A DNA stretch of 64,000 bases from Microbulbifer pacificus (GTDB taxonomy: Bacteria; Pseudomonadota; Gammaproteobacteria; Pseudomonadales; Cellvibrionaceae): contig NZ_CP137555.1 of the NCBI RefSeq assembly GCF_033723955.1, positions 1,446,501 through 1,510,500 of the forward strand, written 5' to 3'. Shown in pieces: positions 27,338-35,376 of this stretch (positions within the stretch are counted from its first letter, which is position 1; every line of letters starts with the position of its first letter). The position numbers were made by a program, and so were the translations under genes. The notes under the pieces were generated by a model. That model made no database searches. It was not told where the DNA came from and saw nothing but the letters and a program-made list of their open reading frames with translations.

Positions 27338-27366
27338 ACAAAAAAGGCCAGGGGATAACCCTGGCC
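27338..27366 (-). terminator. Terminator or attenuator between TonB receptor and PHP hydrolase
   Basis: GGCCAGGG (rc of 27359-27366) and CCCTGGCC (rc of 27346-27353) form an 8-bp stem followed by TTTTTTG on the minus strand. It lies 30 bases after the receptor stop and 20 bases before the PHP start, so it may reduce rather than abolish read-through. Confidence 0.7.
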
Positions 27367-27396
27367 AAGCATTGCGATGATTCTTATTACTTTGAA

Positions 27397-29862
27397 TTAA
27401 AAGTTGTAACGGATGCTCGCGGTGTAGGAGCGGCCAAGGATCGGGCGTGCCATAAAGAACTCCTTGCCGGCATCCGCACTTTCAAACTGACCAGCGCGGG
27501 GATTGCCCTCGGTCAAGCCGATTTCATTGGTCAGGTTATGGCCATTGAATTGCAGCGCCATCTGCTCACTCAGATCGTAGCGCATGCTAAGGGACCAGGT
27601 AGTGTAGGCCGGCAGTTCTTGGGTGTTGGCAGTATCCGCATAGCGATCGGAGAAGTGCTCCATCACCAGCTCACCGCGCAGCTGGTCGTTCAGTAGATTG
27701 AAACCGGCGGTACCGCGGTAGGACATTTCCGGCACGCGGATCAGCTGGTTGCCACTGTAATCCTTCACCTCACCACTGGCTTCGGTGAAGGAGAAAGTTT
27801 TGTATTCCGGCGACTGGAAAGTGGCAGCGAGACCAAAATCAAACATGTCATTGGCACGGAACAGGGCTTCCAACTCCAGACCCAGGGTCTCGGTATCCCC
27901 GTAGGCGGTTTTGCTGGTGTACTCGTTGTTGATTGAATCAAACACCCAGTCAGTAAAGCGCATATTGTCGAAGTGGGTGTAAAACGCGGTGGCAAAGACA
28001 TCCAGCTTTTCGCCGGTATGCTTGATACCGCCTTCCATCATCTTGATCGGCTCCACCCGCAGATCGGTACGCTGGGGGCTGCCGTTGAAGTCAGCGGTGC
28101 TCGGTGCACGGAAAGAGTCGGTGTAGCGCGCGAAGGCACCCAGATCGTCGCTGAACTGGTAGTTCATGCCCAGGGTCCAGGCGAACTCATTGTATTCGCG
28201 ATCGATCGCGGTGAACTCGCCGTTGCCGGTGATGAACTGGTCGTCCGCAAGACTCGCACTCTGCTGCAGATCCACCACATGCTTGCCTTCTACGGAACCA
28301 CCCAGGGTAATCATTTCGTAGCGCAGGCCGCCGTCAATGCGCAGCTGGTCATTGACCTGCCACTCGTCGGACGCGTACAGCGCGGTGGTTTCGCCAGTGC
28401 CGTGCACATTGTCGTACAGGGAGCCGTAGCGCAGGATACCGTGCTCTGTTACCGCAATTTCCTGGCCGCCGATATTGGCAACTACGTCCAGCAGGCGCGC
28501 CTGCTCGGCCACTTCAAACATTGCGGTGGCCATGTAGCGGATGAAGTCGTACTCGAAATCCGCGTAGTAGATACCGAAGGCCACGTCGTGTTGCTGCTCG
28601 CCCATGTCGAAGGTGCGAGTCAGGCGGACGTCATTAATCATTTCATCCAGCGGCACGTCTACGGACAGCAGGTTGCCGTTCAGTACCAGGCCATTGCCGG
28701 CATTATTTTCGAGGTCAAAAGTGGCACTCGGGTCGTTGGCAAAACGGATGCTCAAGTCGGCAATACCACCGAGCATGGCCGAGTATTCTGCCAGACGCTC
28801 TTCCGCGCTCTGCAGGCTGCCGGTGGGGAAGAGACCGTTACGCAGGGTTTCACTCACGCGGTAGCGGAAAGTGTTGTGCAGGTCCCATTCACCCAGACGA
28901 TGGTCGGCGGTAAACGTGAATTGGGTCAATTCGGTGTGGGTGCCGTCGCCGAGGTTGAAATCGTAACCATTGCCCAGGTTGCGATACACATTGTGTTCGA
29001 CCTCCGGCCCCATCATGGTGCCGTAGTTAGCATTGAAGCCGGGAACTGCCGCGACGTCGCCGTTGCTGTCCGTGGTCAGCGGAATCGGCAGCAGGAACGC
29101 GACTGTGTCATTCATGTGTTTGAGGTCGAAAAACAGCTCGCCTTCTTCCAGACGCTTACCCAGGCTCAGGCGAACCTGGCCACCGTCGTTGGCGGTAAAG
29201 CCGGGATCACGCACGCCGTCGTTCTGGCGATAGAAGCCACCGACGGAGAAAAACATGTCTTCGCCTACCGGCTGGCCGTAAAAACCGTCAATACGGGTGT
29301 GACCGTAATCGCCCATTTCCACTTTGACGATGCTTTCAGTGGCATCGTAAGGCTTGCGGCTGATGAAGTTCACCACGCCGCCCGGGGCATTGGAGGCGAA
29401 AATCGCAGAGGGGCCACCGCGCACCACTTCAACACGCTCGATGGTTTCGTCCAGGCGGAAGGACTGGTCCGCATTCAGGTAACCTAGGCCACCATCGTGC
29501 TGAATTGCGAGGCCATTTTCCTGCAGGGCGATAGAAGAGTAACCATCGCGGGGAATACCGCGCGCGCGAATATTATTACTGGCTTCACCACCAGAAGATT
29601 CCACCCAGAAACCCGGAACCTGGCGCAGTACATCGGCAGTGCTCTGCGGGTTGGCAGCAGCCAGTGCGTCAGAATTCAGCGTGGAGATGGCGTAGCTGGC
29701 TTCTGCTTTTTGCAGCGCGCTGGAACCGGCACGCCCAGTAACTACAACTTCTTCCAGAGATTTGATCTCGGCGCTGGATTCCTGTGCCTGCACGCCAGCG
29801 GCAGAACAGAGAATGGCGACCACTGCGGCCAGCGGCGCCTTGATGAATTTTTGCGATTGCAT
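27397..29862 (-). CDS. TonB-dependent receptor (PHP hydrolase locus)
   Basis: Outer-membrane transporter of 821 aa with signal peptide (APLAAVVAILCSAAGVQAQ), TonB box EEVVVTGR and a plug containing ADVLRQVPGFWVESSGGEAS, IRARGIPRDGY, ERVEVVRGGPSAIFASNAPG and GVVNFISRKP. The barrel ends with YTASIRYNF, a proper terminal Phe. GGGGG stands before the ATG at 29860-29862. The plug resembles FecA/siderophore-like and broad-substrate receptors; no ligand can be named. The PHP metallohydrolase follows on the same strand. The 293-base upstream gap is AT-rich, with an imperfect inverted repeat near 29870-29912, and holds the probable promoter. Confidence 0.93.
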   Translation of the reverse strand: MQSQKFIKAPLAAVVAILCSAAGVQAQESSAEIKSLEEVVVTGRAGSSALQKAEASYAISTLNSDALAAANPQSTADVLRQVPGFWVESSGGEASNNIRARGIPRDGYSSIALQENGLAIQHDGGLGYLNADQSFRLDETIERVEVVRGGPSAIFASNAPGGVVNFISRKPYDATESIVKVEMGDYGHTRIDGFYGQPVGEDMFFSVGGFYRQNDGVRDPGFTANDGGQVRLSLGKRLEEGELFFDLKHMNDTVAFLLPIPLTTDSNGDVAAVPGFNANYGTMMGPEVEHNVYRNLGNGYDFNLGDGTHTELTQFTFTADHRLGEWDLHNTFRYRVSETLRNGLFPTGSLQSAEERLAEYSAMLGGIADLSIRFANDPSATFDLENNAGNGLVLNGNLLSVDVPLDEMINDVRLTRTFDMGEQQHDVAFGIYYADFEYDFIRYMATAMFEVAEQARLLDVVANIGGQEIAVTEHGILRYGSLYDNVHGTGETTALYASDEWQVNDQLRIDGGLRYEMITLGGSVEGKHVVDLQQSASLADDQFITGNGEFTAIDREYNEFAWTLGMNYQFSDDLGAFARYTDSFRAPSTADFNGSPQRTDLRVEPIKMMEGGIKHTGEKLDVFATAFYTHFDNMRFTDWVFDSINNEYTSKTAYGDTETLGLELEALFRANDMFDFGLAATFQSPEYKTFSFTEASGEVKDYSGNQLIRVPEMSYRGTAGFNLLNDQLRGELVMEHFSDRYADTANTQELPAYTTWSLSMRYDLSEQMALQFNGHNLTNEIGLTEGNPRAGQFESADAGKEFFMARPILGRSYTASIRYNF

Positions 29863-30155
29863 TGAATTGCCCCCAATAAAATGTGTGATGTATTTGTTTT
29901 GTATTTATGGGGCGGGAGATTAATTACGTCATCTGACAACTTGATGGCATATAAAAGACAGCACCATGAAAAATTCAACGACAGGTAAAAATTAGCAAAA
30001 CGAATTAAGGGCGTTTTACATGTGTTGCTTTCGGCCGCGAGGGTGTTGGCATGCGCGCCCTTAACCAGCAGCTACACTCAACTTGGAACTACGAAACAGA
30101 AGTTGACCTTCACTTGCAGCATGGTCACTTCTCAATTTCAGCGATGGATACAGCC

Positions 30156-30578
30156 ATGACGACCCTTACCAGAACTCTCCTGCTCACACTGGCCAGCCTG
30201 CTCTTTACCCAACTCGCCTTTGCCGATGTGGTGGGGCGCTGGAAAACCATCGACGATGAAACCGGGCAGGCCAAGTCGATCGTGGAGATCTATGAGAAGG
30301 GCGGCAAATATTACGGCCGCATTGTGGATCTGCTGATGAAGCCGGACGACACCGTGTGCGATGCCTGCCCCGGTGACAAGAAAGGTCAGAAGCTCGTCGG
30401 CATGGATATCATCACCAATATGGTGAAGACCGGTGATGTGTACGAAGGTGGCCAGATTCTGGACCCGGTAAAGGGCAAGGTATACGACTGCAAGATTTGG
30501 GAGGAAGGTGGCAACCTGATGGTGCGGGGGTACCTAGGATTCTTCTACCGCACCCAGACGTGGTATCCGGCGAACTAA
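30156..30578 (+). CDS. DUF2147 family secreted protein
   Basis: Small periplasmic protein of 140 aa. The ATG at 30156 gives the signal peptide TTLTRTLLLTLASLLFTQLAFA; an ATG at 30144 adds four residues. The mature protein has the DUF2147 pattern GRWKTIDDETGQAKSIVEIY, GGKYYGRIVDL, a Cys pair CDACPG, LVGMDIITNM and the C-terminal GNLMVRGYLGFFYRTQTW. The family is widespread in proteobacteria with no established function; it is predicted to be a small beta-barrel. It is a single gene, followed by repeat element R3, which may serve as its terminator. Confidence 0.88.
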   Translation: MTTLTRTLLLTLASLLFTQLAFADVVGRWKTIDDETGQAKSIVEIYEKGGKYYGRIVDLLMKPDDTVCDACPGDKKGQKLVGMDIITNMVKTGDVYEGGQILDPVKGKVYDCKIWEEGGNLMVRGYLGFFYRTQTWYPAN

Positions 30579-30609
30579 CTCAAGTTTTTCTCGGAATTAT
30601 TGGCGGTCT

Positions 30610-30713
30610 GGAACAGGGGCTTGGGATTTCGGAACCGCGGTGAATACATCCCTGTACGCTGCGTCGGTGACGTCACTGTCGCCGACGCTTCCGAAACCCC
30701 AAGCCCCTGCCCC
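30610..30713 (+). repeat. Variable-arm hairpin element R3 (full form)
   Basis: Outer arms 30610-30633 and 30690-30713 pair over 24 positions with three mismatches. The core is GCGGTGAATACATCCCTGTA, then GCTGC, an inner 9-bp stem (GTCGGTGAC with GTCGCCGAC, one wobble) and a GTCACT loop. The single-stranded parts match R1 and R2, whereas both stems differ from R2 in sequence yet remain complementary. It lies between the convergent DUF2147 and MFS genes. Confidence 0.85.
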
Positions 30714-30760
30714 AGCCCTTCGATTCAGGGTTCTGCGCACTTGCTCAATTACGATGTTTG

Positions 30761-32284
30761 CTAGCTCTTTCTGTCCGGATTAGAAAGCAACAGCACCAGC
30801 GGCATCGCCGCGATATTGATCCACATCAGCATCTGGAAATCGTTCACATACGCGATCTCTGCCGCCTGCTGGGTAATGACGGTCATCAGCTCCGCCGGCA
30901 GCGCCGCGAGCTGATCTGGCGACGGCAAGTTCATTCCCGGCGGCATCTGTACCCGCTCCCCCAGCTGTTGCTGGTTTATCCACAGATTGCGAGTCAGCGC
31001 CGCCATCACAATGGAGACACCGATACTGCTACCGAGGTTGCGCGACAGGCTGAACAGCGCGGTGGCTTCGCCGCGCAGGCGCGGCTCTAGGGTGGCGTAG
31101 GCCAGGGTGGAAATCGGTACGAACACCAACCCGAGCCCCAACCCCTGCACGATGCCGCTCACGACCAGGTCGCGTTGGCTCACTTGCAGGTTGAAGCCGG
31201 TCATGTCCCACAGGGATAGAGAGATCAGTCCCATCCCCAGCAGGATCAGTGCCCGCGCGTCGAAGCGCTTCATCAGCTTGCTCACCAGCATCATGGAGAT
31301 CATGGTGCCGATGCCACGTGGCATCAGGATCAGTCCGGTGGTCACCACCGGATAGCCCTTCCACTGCTGCAGGAACGACGGCAACAGGGCCATGGTCGCA
31401 AGCAGGGTGATACCCACCACAAAGATGAACACCACGCCGGACGCGTAGTTCTTGTCATGGAACAGCTCTGGAGACAGGAACGGGTTGCTGGTGGTGCGCG
31501 AGTGCACCACAAACAGGTACAGGCCCAGGGCCGCAGCGATGGCATAGAGCTGGATTTCCAGTGCCTCGAACCACTCCACCTGCTCGCCGCGGTCCAGCAG
31601 CATCTGCAGTGCACCTACCGCCAGCGCCAGCATGGCGAAGCCGAAGGCATCGAAACGCAACTTGCGGGTTTCGGTCTCGGGTACGTAGAAGTAGATCCCG
31701 AGCATGGAGAGGATGCCGAATGGCAGGTTGATGTAGAACACCCAGCGCCAGGAGTAGTACTCGGTCAGCCAGCCACCGAGGGTTGGCCCGAGGATCGGGC
31801 CGATCATCACGCCGACACCCCAGATGCCCATGGCCGAGGCGTGCTTTTCCTTGGGATAGGTGTCGAGCAACGTGGCCTGGGACAGCGGCACCAGCGATGC
31901 GCCGAACACGCCCTGCAACACGCGCCACAGGATCATTTCATTCAGGCTGCCGGCCTGGCCGCAGAGCATGGAGGTGACGGTGAAGCCGCCCACCGACCAC
32001 AGGAACAGCCGGCGACGACCGAACCGCTGGGCGAGAAAACCCACCGGCGCAGTCATGATGGCGGCGGCGACGATATAGGACGTGAGCACCCAGGTGATCT
32101 GGTCGCTGCTGGCACCGAGGCTGCCCTGCATGTGCGGCAGGGCCACATTGGCGATGGTGGTATCGAGTACCTGGATGATGGTGGCCAGCATCACGCTGAG
32201 TGCAACCAGCAGCTCGCTGCCACCGGACGCCTTCGCCTGCGCTCCCGGCGCAGCGAGGGCGCCGGGCTTTGCCATCTGACTCAT
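30761..32284 (-). CDS. DHA2-type MFS drug exporter, EmrB-like
   Basis: Fourteen-span inner-membrane drug/proton antiporter, 507 aa. Family signatures: LDTTIANVALPHMQGSLGAS (motif D1), LAQRFGRRRLFLWSV (motif A), GVMIGPILGPTLGGWLTEYYSWRWVFYINLP (motif C region; quoted in part) and FLQQWKGYPVVTTGLILMP. Together with the HlyD-family gene upstream it should form an EmrAB-type pump spanning to an outer-membrane channel such as TolC. The ATG at 32282-32284 lies 15 bases after the adaptor stop. Third gene of the marR-emrA-emrB-like operon; expression should follow the MarR regulator. Substrates are probably hydrophobic weak acids or detergents (family knowledge). Confidence 0.92.
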   Translation of the reverse strand: MSQMAKPGALAAPGAQAKASGGSELLVALSVMLATIIQVLDTTIANVALPHMQGSLGASSDQITWVLTSYIVAAAIMTAPVGFLAQRFGRRRLFLWSVGGFTVTSMLCGQAGSLNEMILWRVLQGVFGASLVPLSQATLLDTYPKEKHASAMGIWGVGVMIGPILGPTLGGWLTEYYSWRWVFYINLPFGILSMLGIYFYVPETETRKLRFDAFGFAMLALAVGALQMLLDRGEQVEWFEALEIQLYAIAAALGLYLFVVHSRTTSNPFLSPELFHDKNYASGVVFIFVVGITLLATMALLPSFLQQWKGYPVVTTGLILMPRGIGTMISMMLVSKLMKRFDARALILLGMGLISLSLWDMTGFNLQVSQRDLVVSGIVQGLGLGLVFVPISTLAYATLEPRLRGEATALFSLSRNLGSSIGVSIVMAALTRNLWINQQQLGERVQMPPGMNLPSPDQLAALPAELMTVITQQAAEIAYVNDFQMLMWINIAAMPLVLLLSNPDRKS

Positions 32285-32299
32285 GTTGGTAGCGCCCGG

Positions 32300-33379
32300 T
32301 TACATTGTGACGCGACTGTCACCGCCATTGGCGGCGCGGGCGGAAACCAGTTTCTTGTCTTCGGAGGTATCGATCTCAACCTCCGCACTCATACCGGCGC
32401 GCAGTACCGGAGCGTCCTCAGCGGGCAGCAGGCGCAGGCGCACCGGTACCCGCTGCACCACTTTCACCCAGTTGCCGCTGGCATTCTGTGCGGGAATCAA
32501 CGCGAATTCACTGCCGGCGGCGCCGCTCAGGCTCTCTACCAGAGCCTGGAATTTAACCCCGGGATAGGCATCCACGGTGACCTCCGCCTGCTGCCCCGCG
32601 TGCACATGCTCCAGCTGGGTTTCCTTGAGGTTGGCCTCGATCCACATTTCATCGGTGGCGAGCAGCGTCACTACGGACAGGCCCATGGCCGCCAGTTCAC
32701 CCACCTGCGGTGCTTCGTTGGCGATGACCCCGGAAACCGGCGCGACGATACGGGTGCGCGACAGCTGATAGCGGGCCTTGTCGAGCTGCGCCTGGGCAAC
32801 CATCACATCGGCCTGCTGTTCCAGCGGCACCTGGGAGTTACCGCCCAGCTCCGCGCGCAGACTGGCGAGTTTCTCCGAGTTGATGGCAATTTTTGCGCGG
32901 GCCTGCTCGAGCTTCTGGCGGGATTCGTCCAGCTGAGACTCCGACAGCGCCACTTTGCCGAGCTTTTCATTGCGATCCAGCTGGCGGCGGTAGAACTCCG
33001 CATCGGTCTGCGCCTGCTGCAGCTCCGCATCCGCTTCGGCGTAATCCGCCTGGCGCGCGTGCACCTGATTCTTGACCATTGCCAGATTGGCTTCGGCTTC
33101 TGCCACCGCCAGGCGGAAAGTGGTGTCGTCCAGCTGTACCAGCAGGTCGCCCTTGTTAACGTGCTGGTTGGCCTTGATCGGTACCTCGGCGACGATACCG
33201 CTCACCTCCAGGGCGAGGGACAGTTTGTCCGCCTTCACATAGGCGTTATCGGTGTGCACGCTGCTGCCGCCACCCCAGATACACCAGGCGGCAACCGCAC
33301 CTGCCACCGCGAGACCCAGCCCGAAAACCAACGGGCGTGATTTGGATTTCTTTACTTCCTGATTTACCACCTCAGTCAC
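32300..33379 (-). CDS. HlyD/EmrA-type membrane fusion protein
   Basis: Periplasmic adaptor, 359 aa, with one N-terminal membrane anchor (LVFGLGLAVAGAVAAWCIW). The biotinyl-lipoyl half (VHTDNAYVKADKLSLALEVSGIV, quoted here as family hallmark) is followed by a long alpha-helical coiled coil at about residues 90-200 rich in Gln, Glu and Ala, then RIVAPVSGVIANEAPQVGEL and a beta-barrel ending near ADEAPVLRAGMSAEVEI. Four-base overlap with the MarR gene upstream (33376-33379) shows translational coupling. It links the inner-membrane EmrB-like antiporter to an outer-membrane channel not encoded here. Confidence 0.92.
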   Translation of the reverse strand: MTEVVNQEVKKSKSRPLVFGLGLAVAGAVAAWCIWGGGSSVHTDNAYVKADKLSLALEVSGIVAEVPIKANQHVNKGDLLVQLDDTTFRLAVAEAEANLAMVKNQVHARQADYAEADAELQQAQTDAEFYRRQLDRNEKLGKVALSESQLDESRQKLEQARAKIAINSEKLASLRAELGGNSQVPLEQQADVMVAQAQLDKARYQLSRTRIVAPVSGVIANEAPQVGELAAMGLSVVTLLATDEMWIEANLKETQLEHVHAGQQAEVTVDAYPGVKFQALVESLSGAAGSEFALIPAQNASGNWVKVVQRVPVRLRLLPAEDAPVLRAGMSAEVEIDTSEDKKLVSARAANGGDSRVTM

Positions 33380-33822
33380 TCCACAGTCTCCTCTCGGCTC
33401 AGGTTTTCACGCACCCGACTCAGTAAATGCATCAGTTGTTGCTGCTCGTCCGCGCTTATCCCGGCCAGCGCCTGGGTGCGGGTTTCCCCGGCGAGCCCCT
33501 GCAGGTTGTCCAGCACAGGTGCCGCGGCAGCGGTAAGAAAAATACGAAAACAACGGCGGTCCTGGGGGTCGGGCCTGCGCTCGACCAGGCCCTCCGCTTC
33601 CAGCAGATCGATTTGGCGGGTCAAGGTAATCGGCGCCACGTCCATGCGCTCGGCCAACGCCGCCTGTTTCATGCCCTGATCCTTGTTCAGGATCCAGAGC
33701 ACCTGCCAGCGGGCGCGGGTGAGGCCGTGGGACTTGGCGCGGCGGTCGAAATTGCGCTTCAGCAGGCGTGCGGCGGTGTGTAGCTCGAACCCCAGCTGCG
33801 ATGCGGTGTCGGTTTTATTCAC
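33376..33822 (-). CDS. MarR family regulator of the EmrAB-like operon
   Basis: Winged-helix repressor, 148 aa, dimeric and ligand-responsive by family. The DNA-binding core reads LTRARWQVLWILNKDQGMKQ, AALAERMDVAPITLTRQIDLLEAEGLVERRPDPQDRR, the last part being the wing. It is the first gene of a three-gene efflux operon and overlaps the adaptor gene. A palindrome between the -35 and -10 upstream is a fitting autoregulatory operator. By analogy with EmrR/MprA, binding of hydrophobic compounds would release the operator and induce the pump. Confidence 0.92.
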   Translation of the reverse strand: MNKTDTASQLGFELHTAARLLKRNFDRRAKSHGLTRARWQVLWILNKDQGMKQAALAERMDVAPITLTRQIDLLEAEGLVERRPDPQDRRCFRIFLTAAAAPVLDNLQGLAGETRTQALAGISADEQQQLMHLLSRVRENLSREETVE

Positions 33823-33858
33823 GGAATTACTGTTATGTCACGCTTCTTGAGGGCGCTT

Positions 33859-33886
33859 ATTGTAAGCATGCTTATCAATTTGGCAA
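33859..33886 (-). promoter_or_regulatory. Promoter with embedded MarR operator palindrome
   Basis: On the minus strand TTGCCA (33886-33881), 16 bases, then TACAAT (33864-33859) form a good sigma-70 promoter. The 12-bp perfect palindrome TAAGCATGCTTA (33863-33874) lies between the boxes and touches the -10, an arrangement typical of MarR autorepression. The start codon is 37 bases downstream. Confidence 0.75.
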
Positions 33887-33935
33887 GCCGTCTGCCCTGT
33901 GCCTGACACCTGGCCGCGGAAAAACAGAACCGGGA

Positions 33936-33963
33936 AATAAAAAAGGGCCGGCAATGCCGGCCC
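33936..33963 (-). terminator. Intrinsic terminator of the DUF1302-DUF1329 operon
   Basis: GGGCCGGC/GCCGGCCC (33945-33952 and 33956-33963, loop of three) is followed on the minus strand by TTTTTTATTT. It lies 28 bases after the DUF1329 stop. Confidence 0.9.
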
Positions 33964-33990
33964 CCAAGAAAAGGAGATGAGATTGTCGGA

Positions 33991-35364
33991 TCAGCGACCG
34001 ATGCGGCGCAGCGCAGCAGAGGAGAAGTCGGTGCGGTTGGCTTTTTTGCCCCACTCCATGAACTTCGGTTCCTCGTTGGCGAGGCCGGTCACCAGGTAGC
34101 GGCCGGAATCCAGGTCGTGCAGGGCTTCTGCAGACATCCAGGGGGTGTCCACGTCGTAGAACATGACCTGGTGGCCCTCACCCACACGCCACAGGTTACC
34201 GCGGCCGTCGTAGTGGTCAATCACGGAGGCACCCCAGGTGTCTTCGTCGATGTACATGGTGCGCTTGGCGTAAATGTGGCGCTCACCTTCTTTCAGGGTC
34301 GCTTCCACCACCCACACGCGGTGCAGTTCGTAGCGCAGGTACTCCGGGTTCAGGTGACCGGCTTCCACCAGTTCGTCGTATTTCACCGAGGTATCCAGCA
34401 GCTGGTAGCTGTTGTACGGCACGTACATCTCTTGCTTGCCGATCAGTTTCCACTCGTACTTGTCCGGGGCACCGTTGTACATGTCCAGGTTGTCCGCGGT
34501 GCGCAGGCCGTCAGTACCCTCCGCCGGGCCGTCGTAGGCCACGTTCGGTGCGCGGCGCACGCGGCGCTGGCCGGAGTTGTACACCCAGGCGCGGCGGGCT
34601 TCCTTCACCTGATCCAGGGTTTCGTGTACCAGCAGTGCGGTACCGGTCAGACGTGCGGGCGCGGTGATCTGCTGCAGGTAGTAGAAGAGTACGTTGCTGT
34701 CGCCGTCAGCGCTGCGGCCATCCGCCAGGAATTCCGGCCATACCAGCTGGTCGGTGAACTTCACCGGTACGAAGGAGCCATCGGTCTGCACCGGAATAGC
34801 GGTGGTGTTGCGCACCGCGGCGCCGCCGCGGTAACGGGTAATGTGGTTCCACACCACTTCCAGCGCGCTCTGCGGCATCGGGAACGGAATCACGGTGTCG
34901 AAGTTGGTGATACCGTTGCCGCCGGAAACCAGCTCAGCGTTGACCGCGTTTGCCTTCACCACGTCGTACAGATTTTCCGGGTAAGCGGCGGTGCGGCGAC
35001 TCTGGTACACCGGCATGCGGTAGTCGGGGTACTTCTTGAACAGGGCGAGCTGACCCGGGCTCAGCTTGTCCTTATACTGCGCCAGGTTGGCATTGGTGAT
35101 TTCGAACAGCGGCTTGTCGTTCGGGAAGGGGTTCACCGGGCGACCTGCGTCACCGCTTTTCACTTCACCACCGCTCACCAGGCCGCCGGTCCACGCCGGA
35201 ATGGTGCCTTCCGCGTTCCCTGCCTTGACCGCACCCAGCGGGGTCAGGGAATCGCCCAGTTTTGCCGCTTCCTGCTCAGAGACTTTGGCGAAGGCGCTGC
35301 CGGCCATCAGTGACACCAGCAGCGTCGCTGCCACGGTCATTTTTTTGTGCATGGTCTTTTTCAT
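33991..35364 (-). CDS. DUF1329 family envelope protein
   Basis: Exported protein of 457 aa with signal peptide MTVAATLLVSLMAGSAFA and the typical start of the mature part (EQEAAKLGDSLTPLGAVKAG, then IPAWTGGL). Family segments KKYPDYRMPVYQSRRTAAYP, FPMPQSALEVVWNHITRYRG and HRVWVVEATLKEGERHIYAKRTMYIDED (quoted in part) are present. DUF1329 proteins have a LolB/LppX-like lipid-binding fold by prediction and occur next to DUF1302, as here (12-base gap). Known contexts are loci for degradation of hydrophobic compounds such as steroids, terpenoids and alkanes. A role in moving a lipid-like substrate across the periplasm is a fair inference. Confidence 0.9.
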   Translation of the reverse strand: MKKTMHKKMTVAATLLVSLMAGSAFAKVSEQEAAKLGDSLTPLGAVKAGNAEGTIPAWTGGLVSGGEVKSGDAGRPVNPFPNDKPLFEITNANLAQYKDKLSPGQLALFKKYPDYRMPVYQSRRTAAYPENLYDVVKANAVNAELVSGGNGITNFDTVIPFPMPQSALEVVWNHITRYRGGAAVRNTTAIPVQTDGSFVPVKFTDQLVWPEFLADGRSADGDSNVLFYYLQQITAPARLTGTALLVHETLDQVKEARRAWVYNSGQRRVRRAPNVAYDGPAEGTDGLRTADNLDMYNGAPDKYEWKLIGKQEMYVPYNSYQLLDTSVKYDELVEAGHLNPEYLRYELHRVWVVEATLKEGERHIYAKRTMYIDEDTWGASVIDHYDGRGNLWRVGEGHQVMFYDVDTPWMSAEALHDLDSGRYLVTGLANEEPKFMEWGKKANRTDFSSAALRRIGR

Positions 35365-35376
35365 GTCCGCTACCTC

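Noticed and set aside
27973..29487. Long open frame (504 codons) on the plus strand opposite the TonB receptor
   Set aside because: It is a shadow of GC-rich coding on the other strand: no ribosome-binding site, low-complexity His/Val/Gln composition, and the minus-strand frame encodes a complete receptor.
30005..30064. Perfect 9-bp inverted repeat TTAAGGGCG/CGCCCTTAA before the DUF2147 gene
   Set aside because: The loop is over 40 bases, there is no T-run and no shared core with other elements; too weak to list as a feature.
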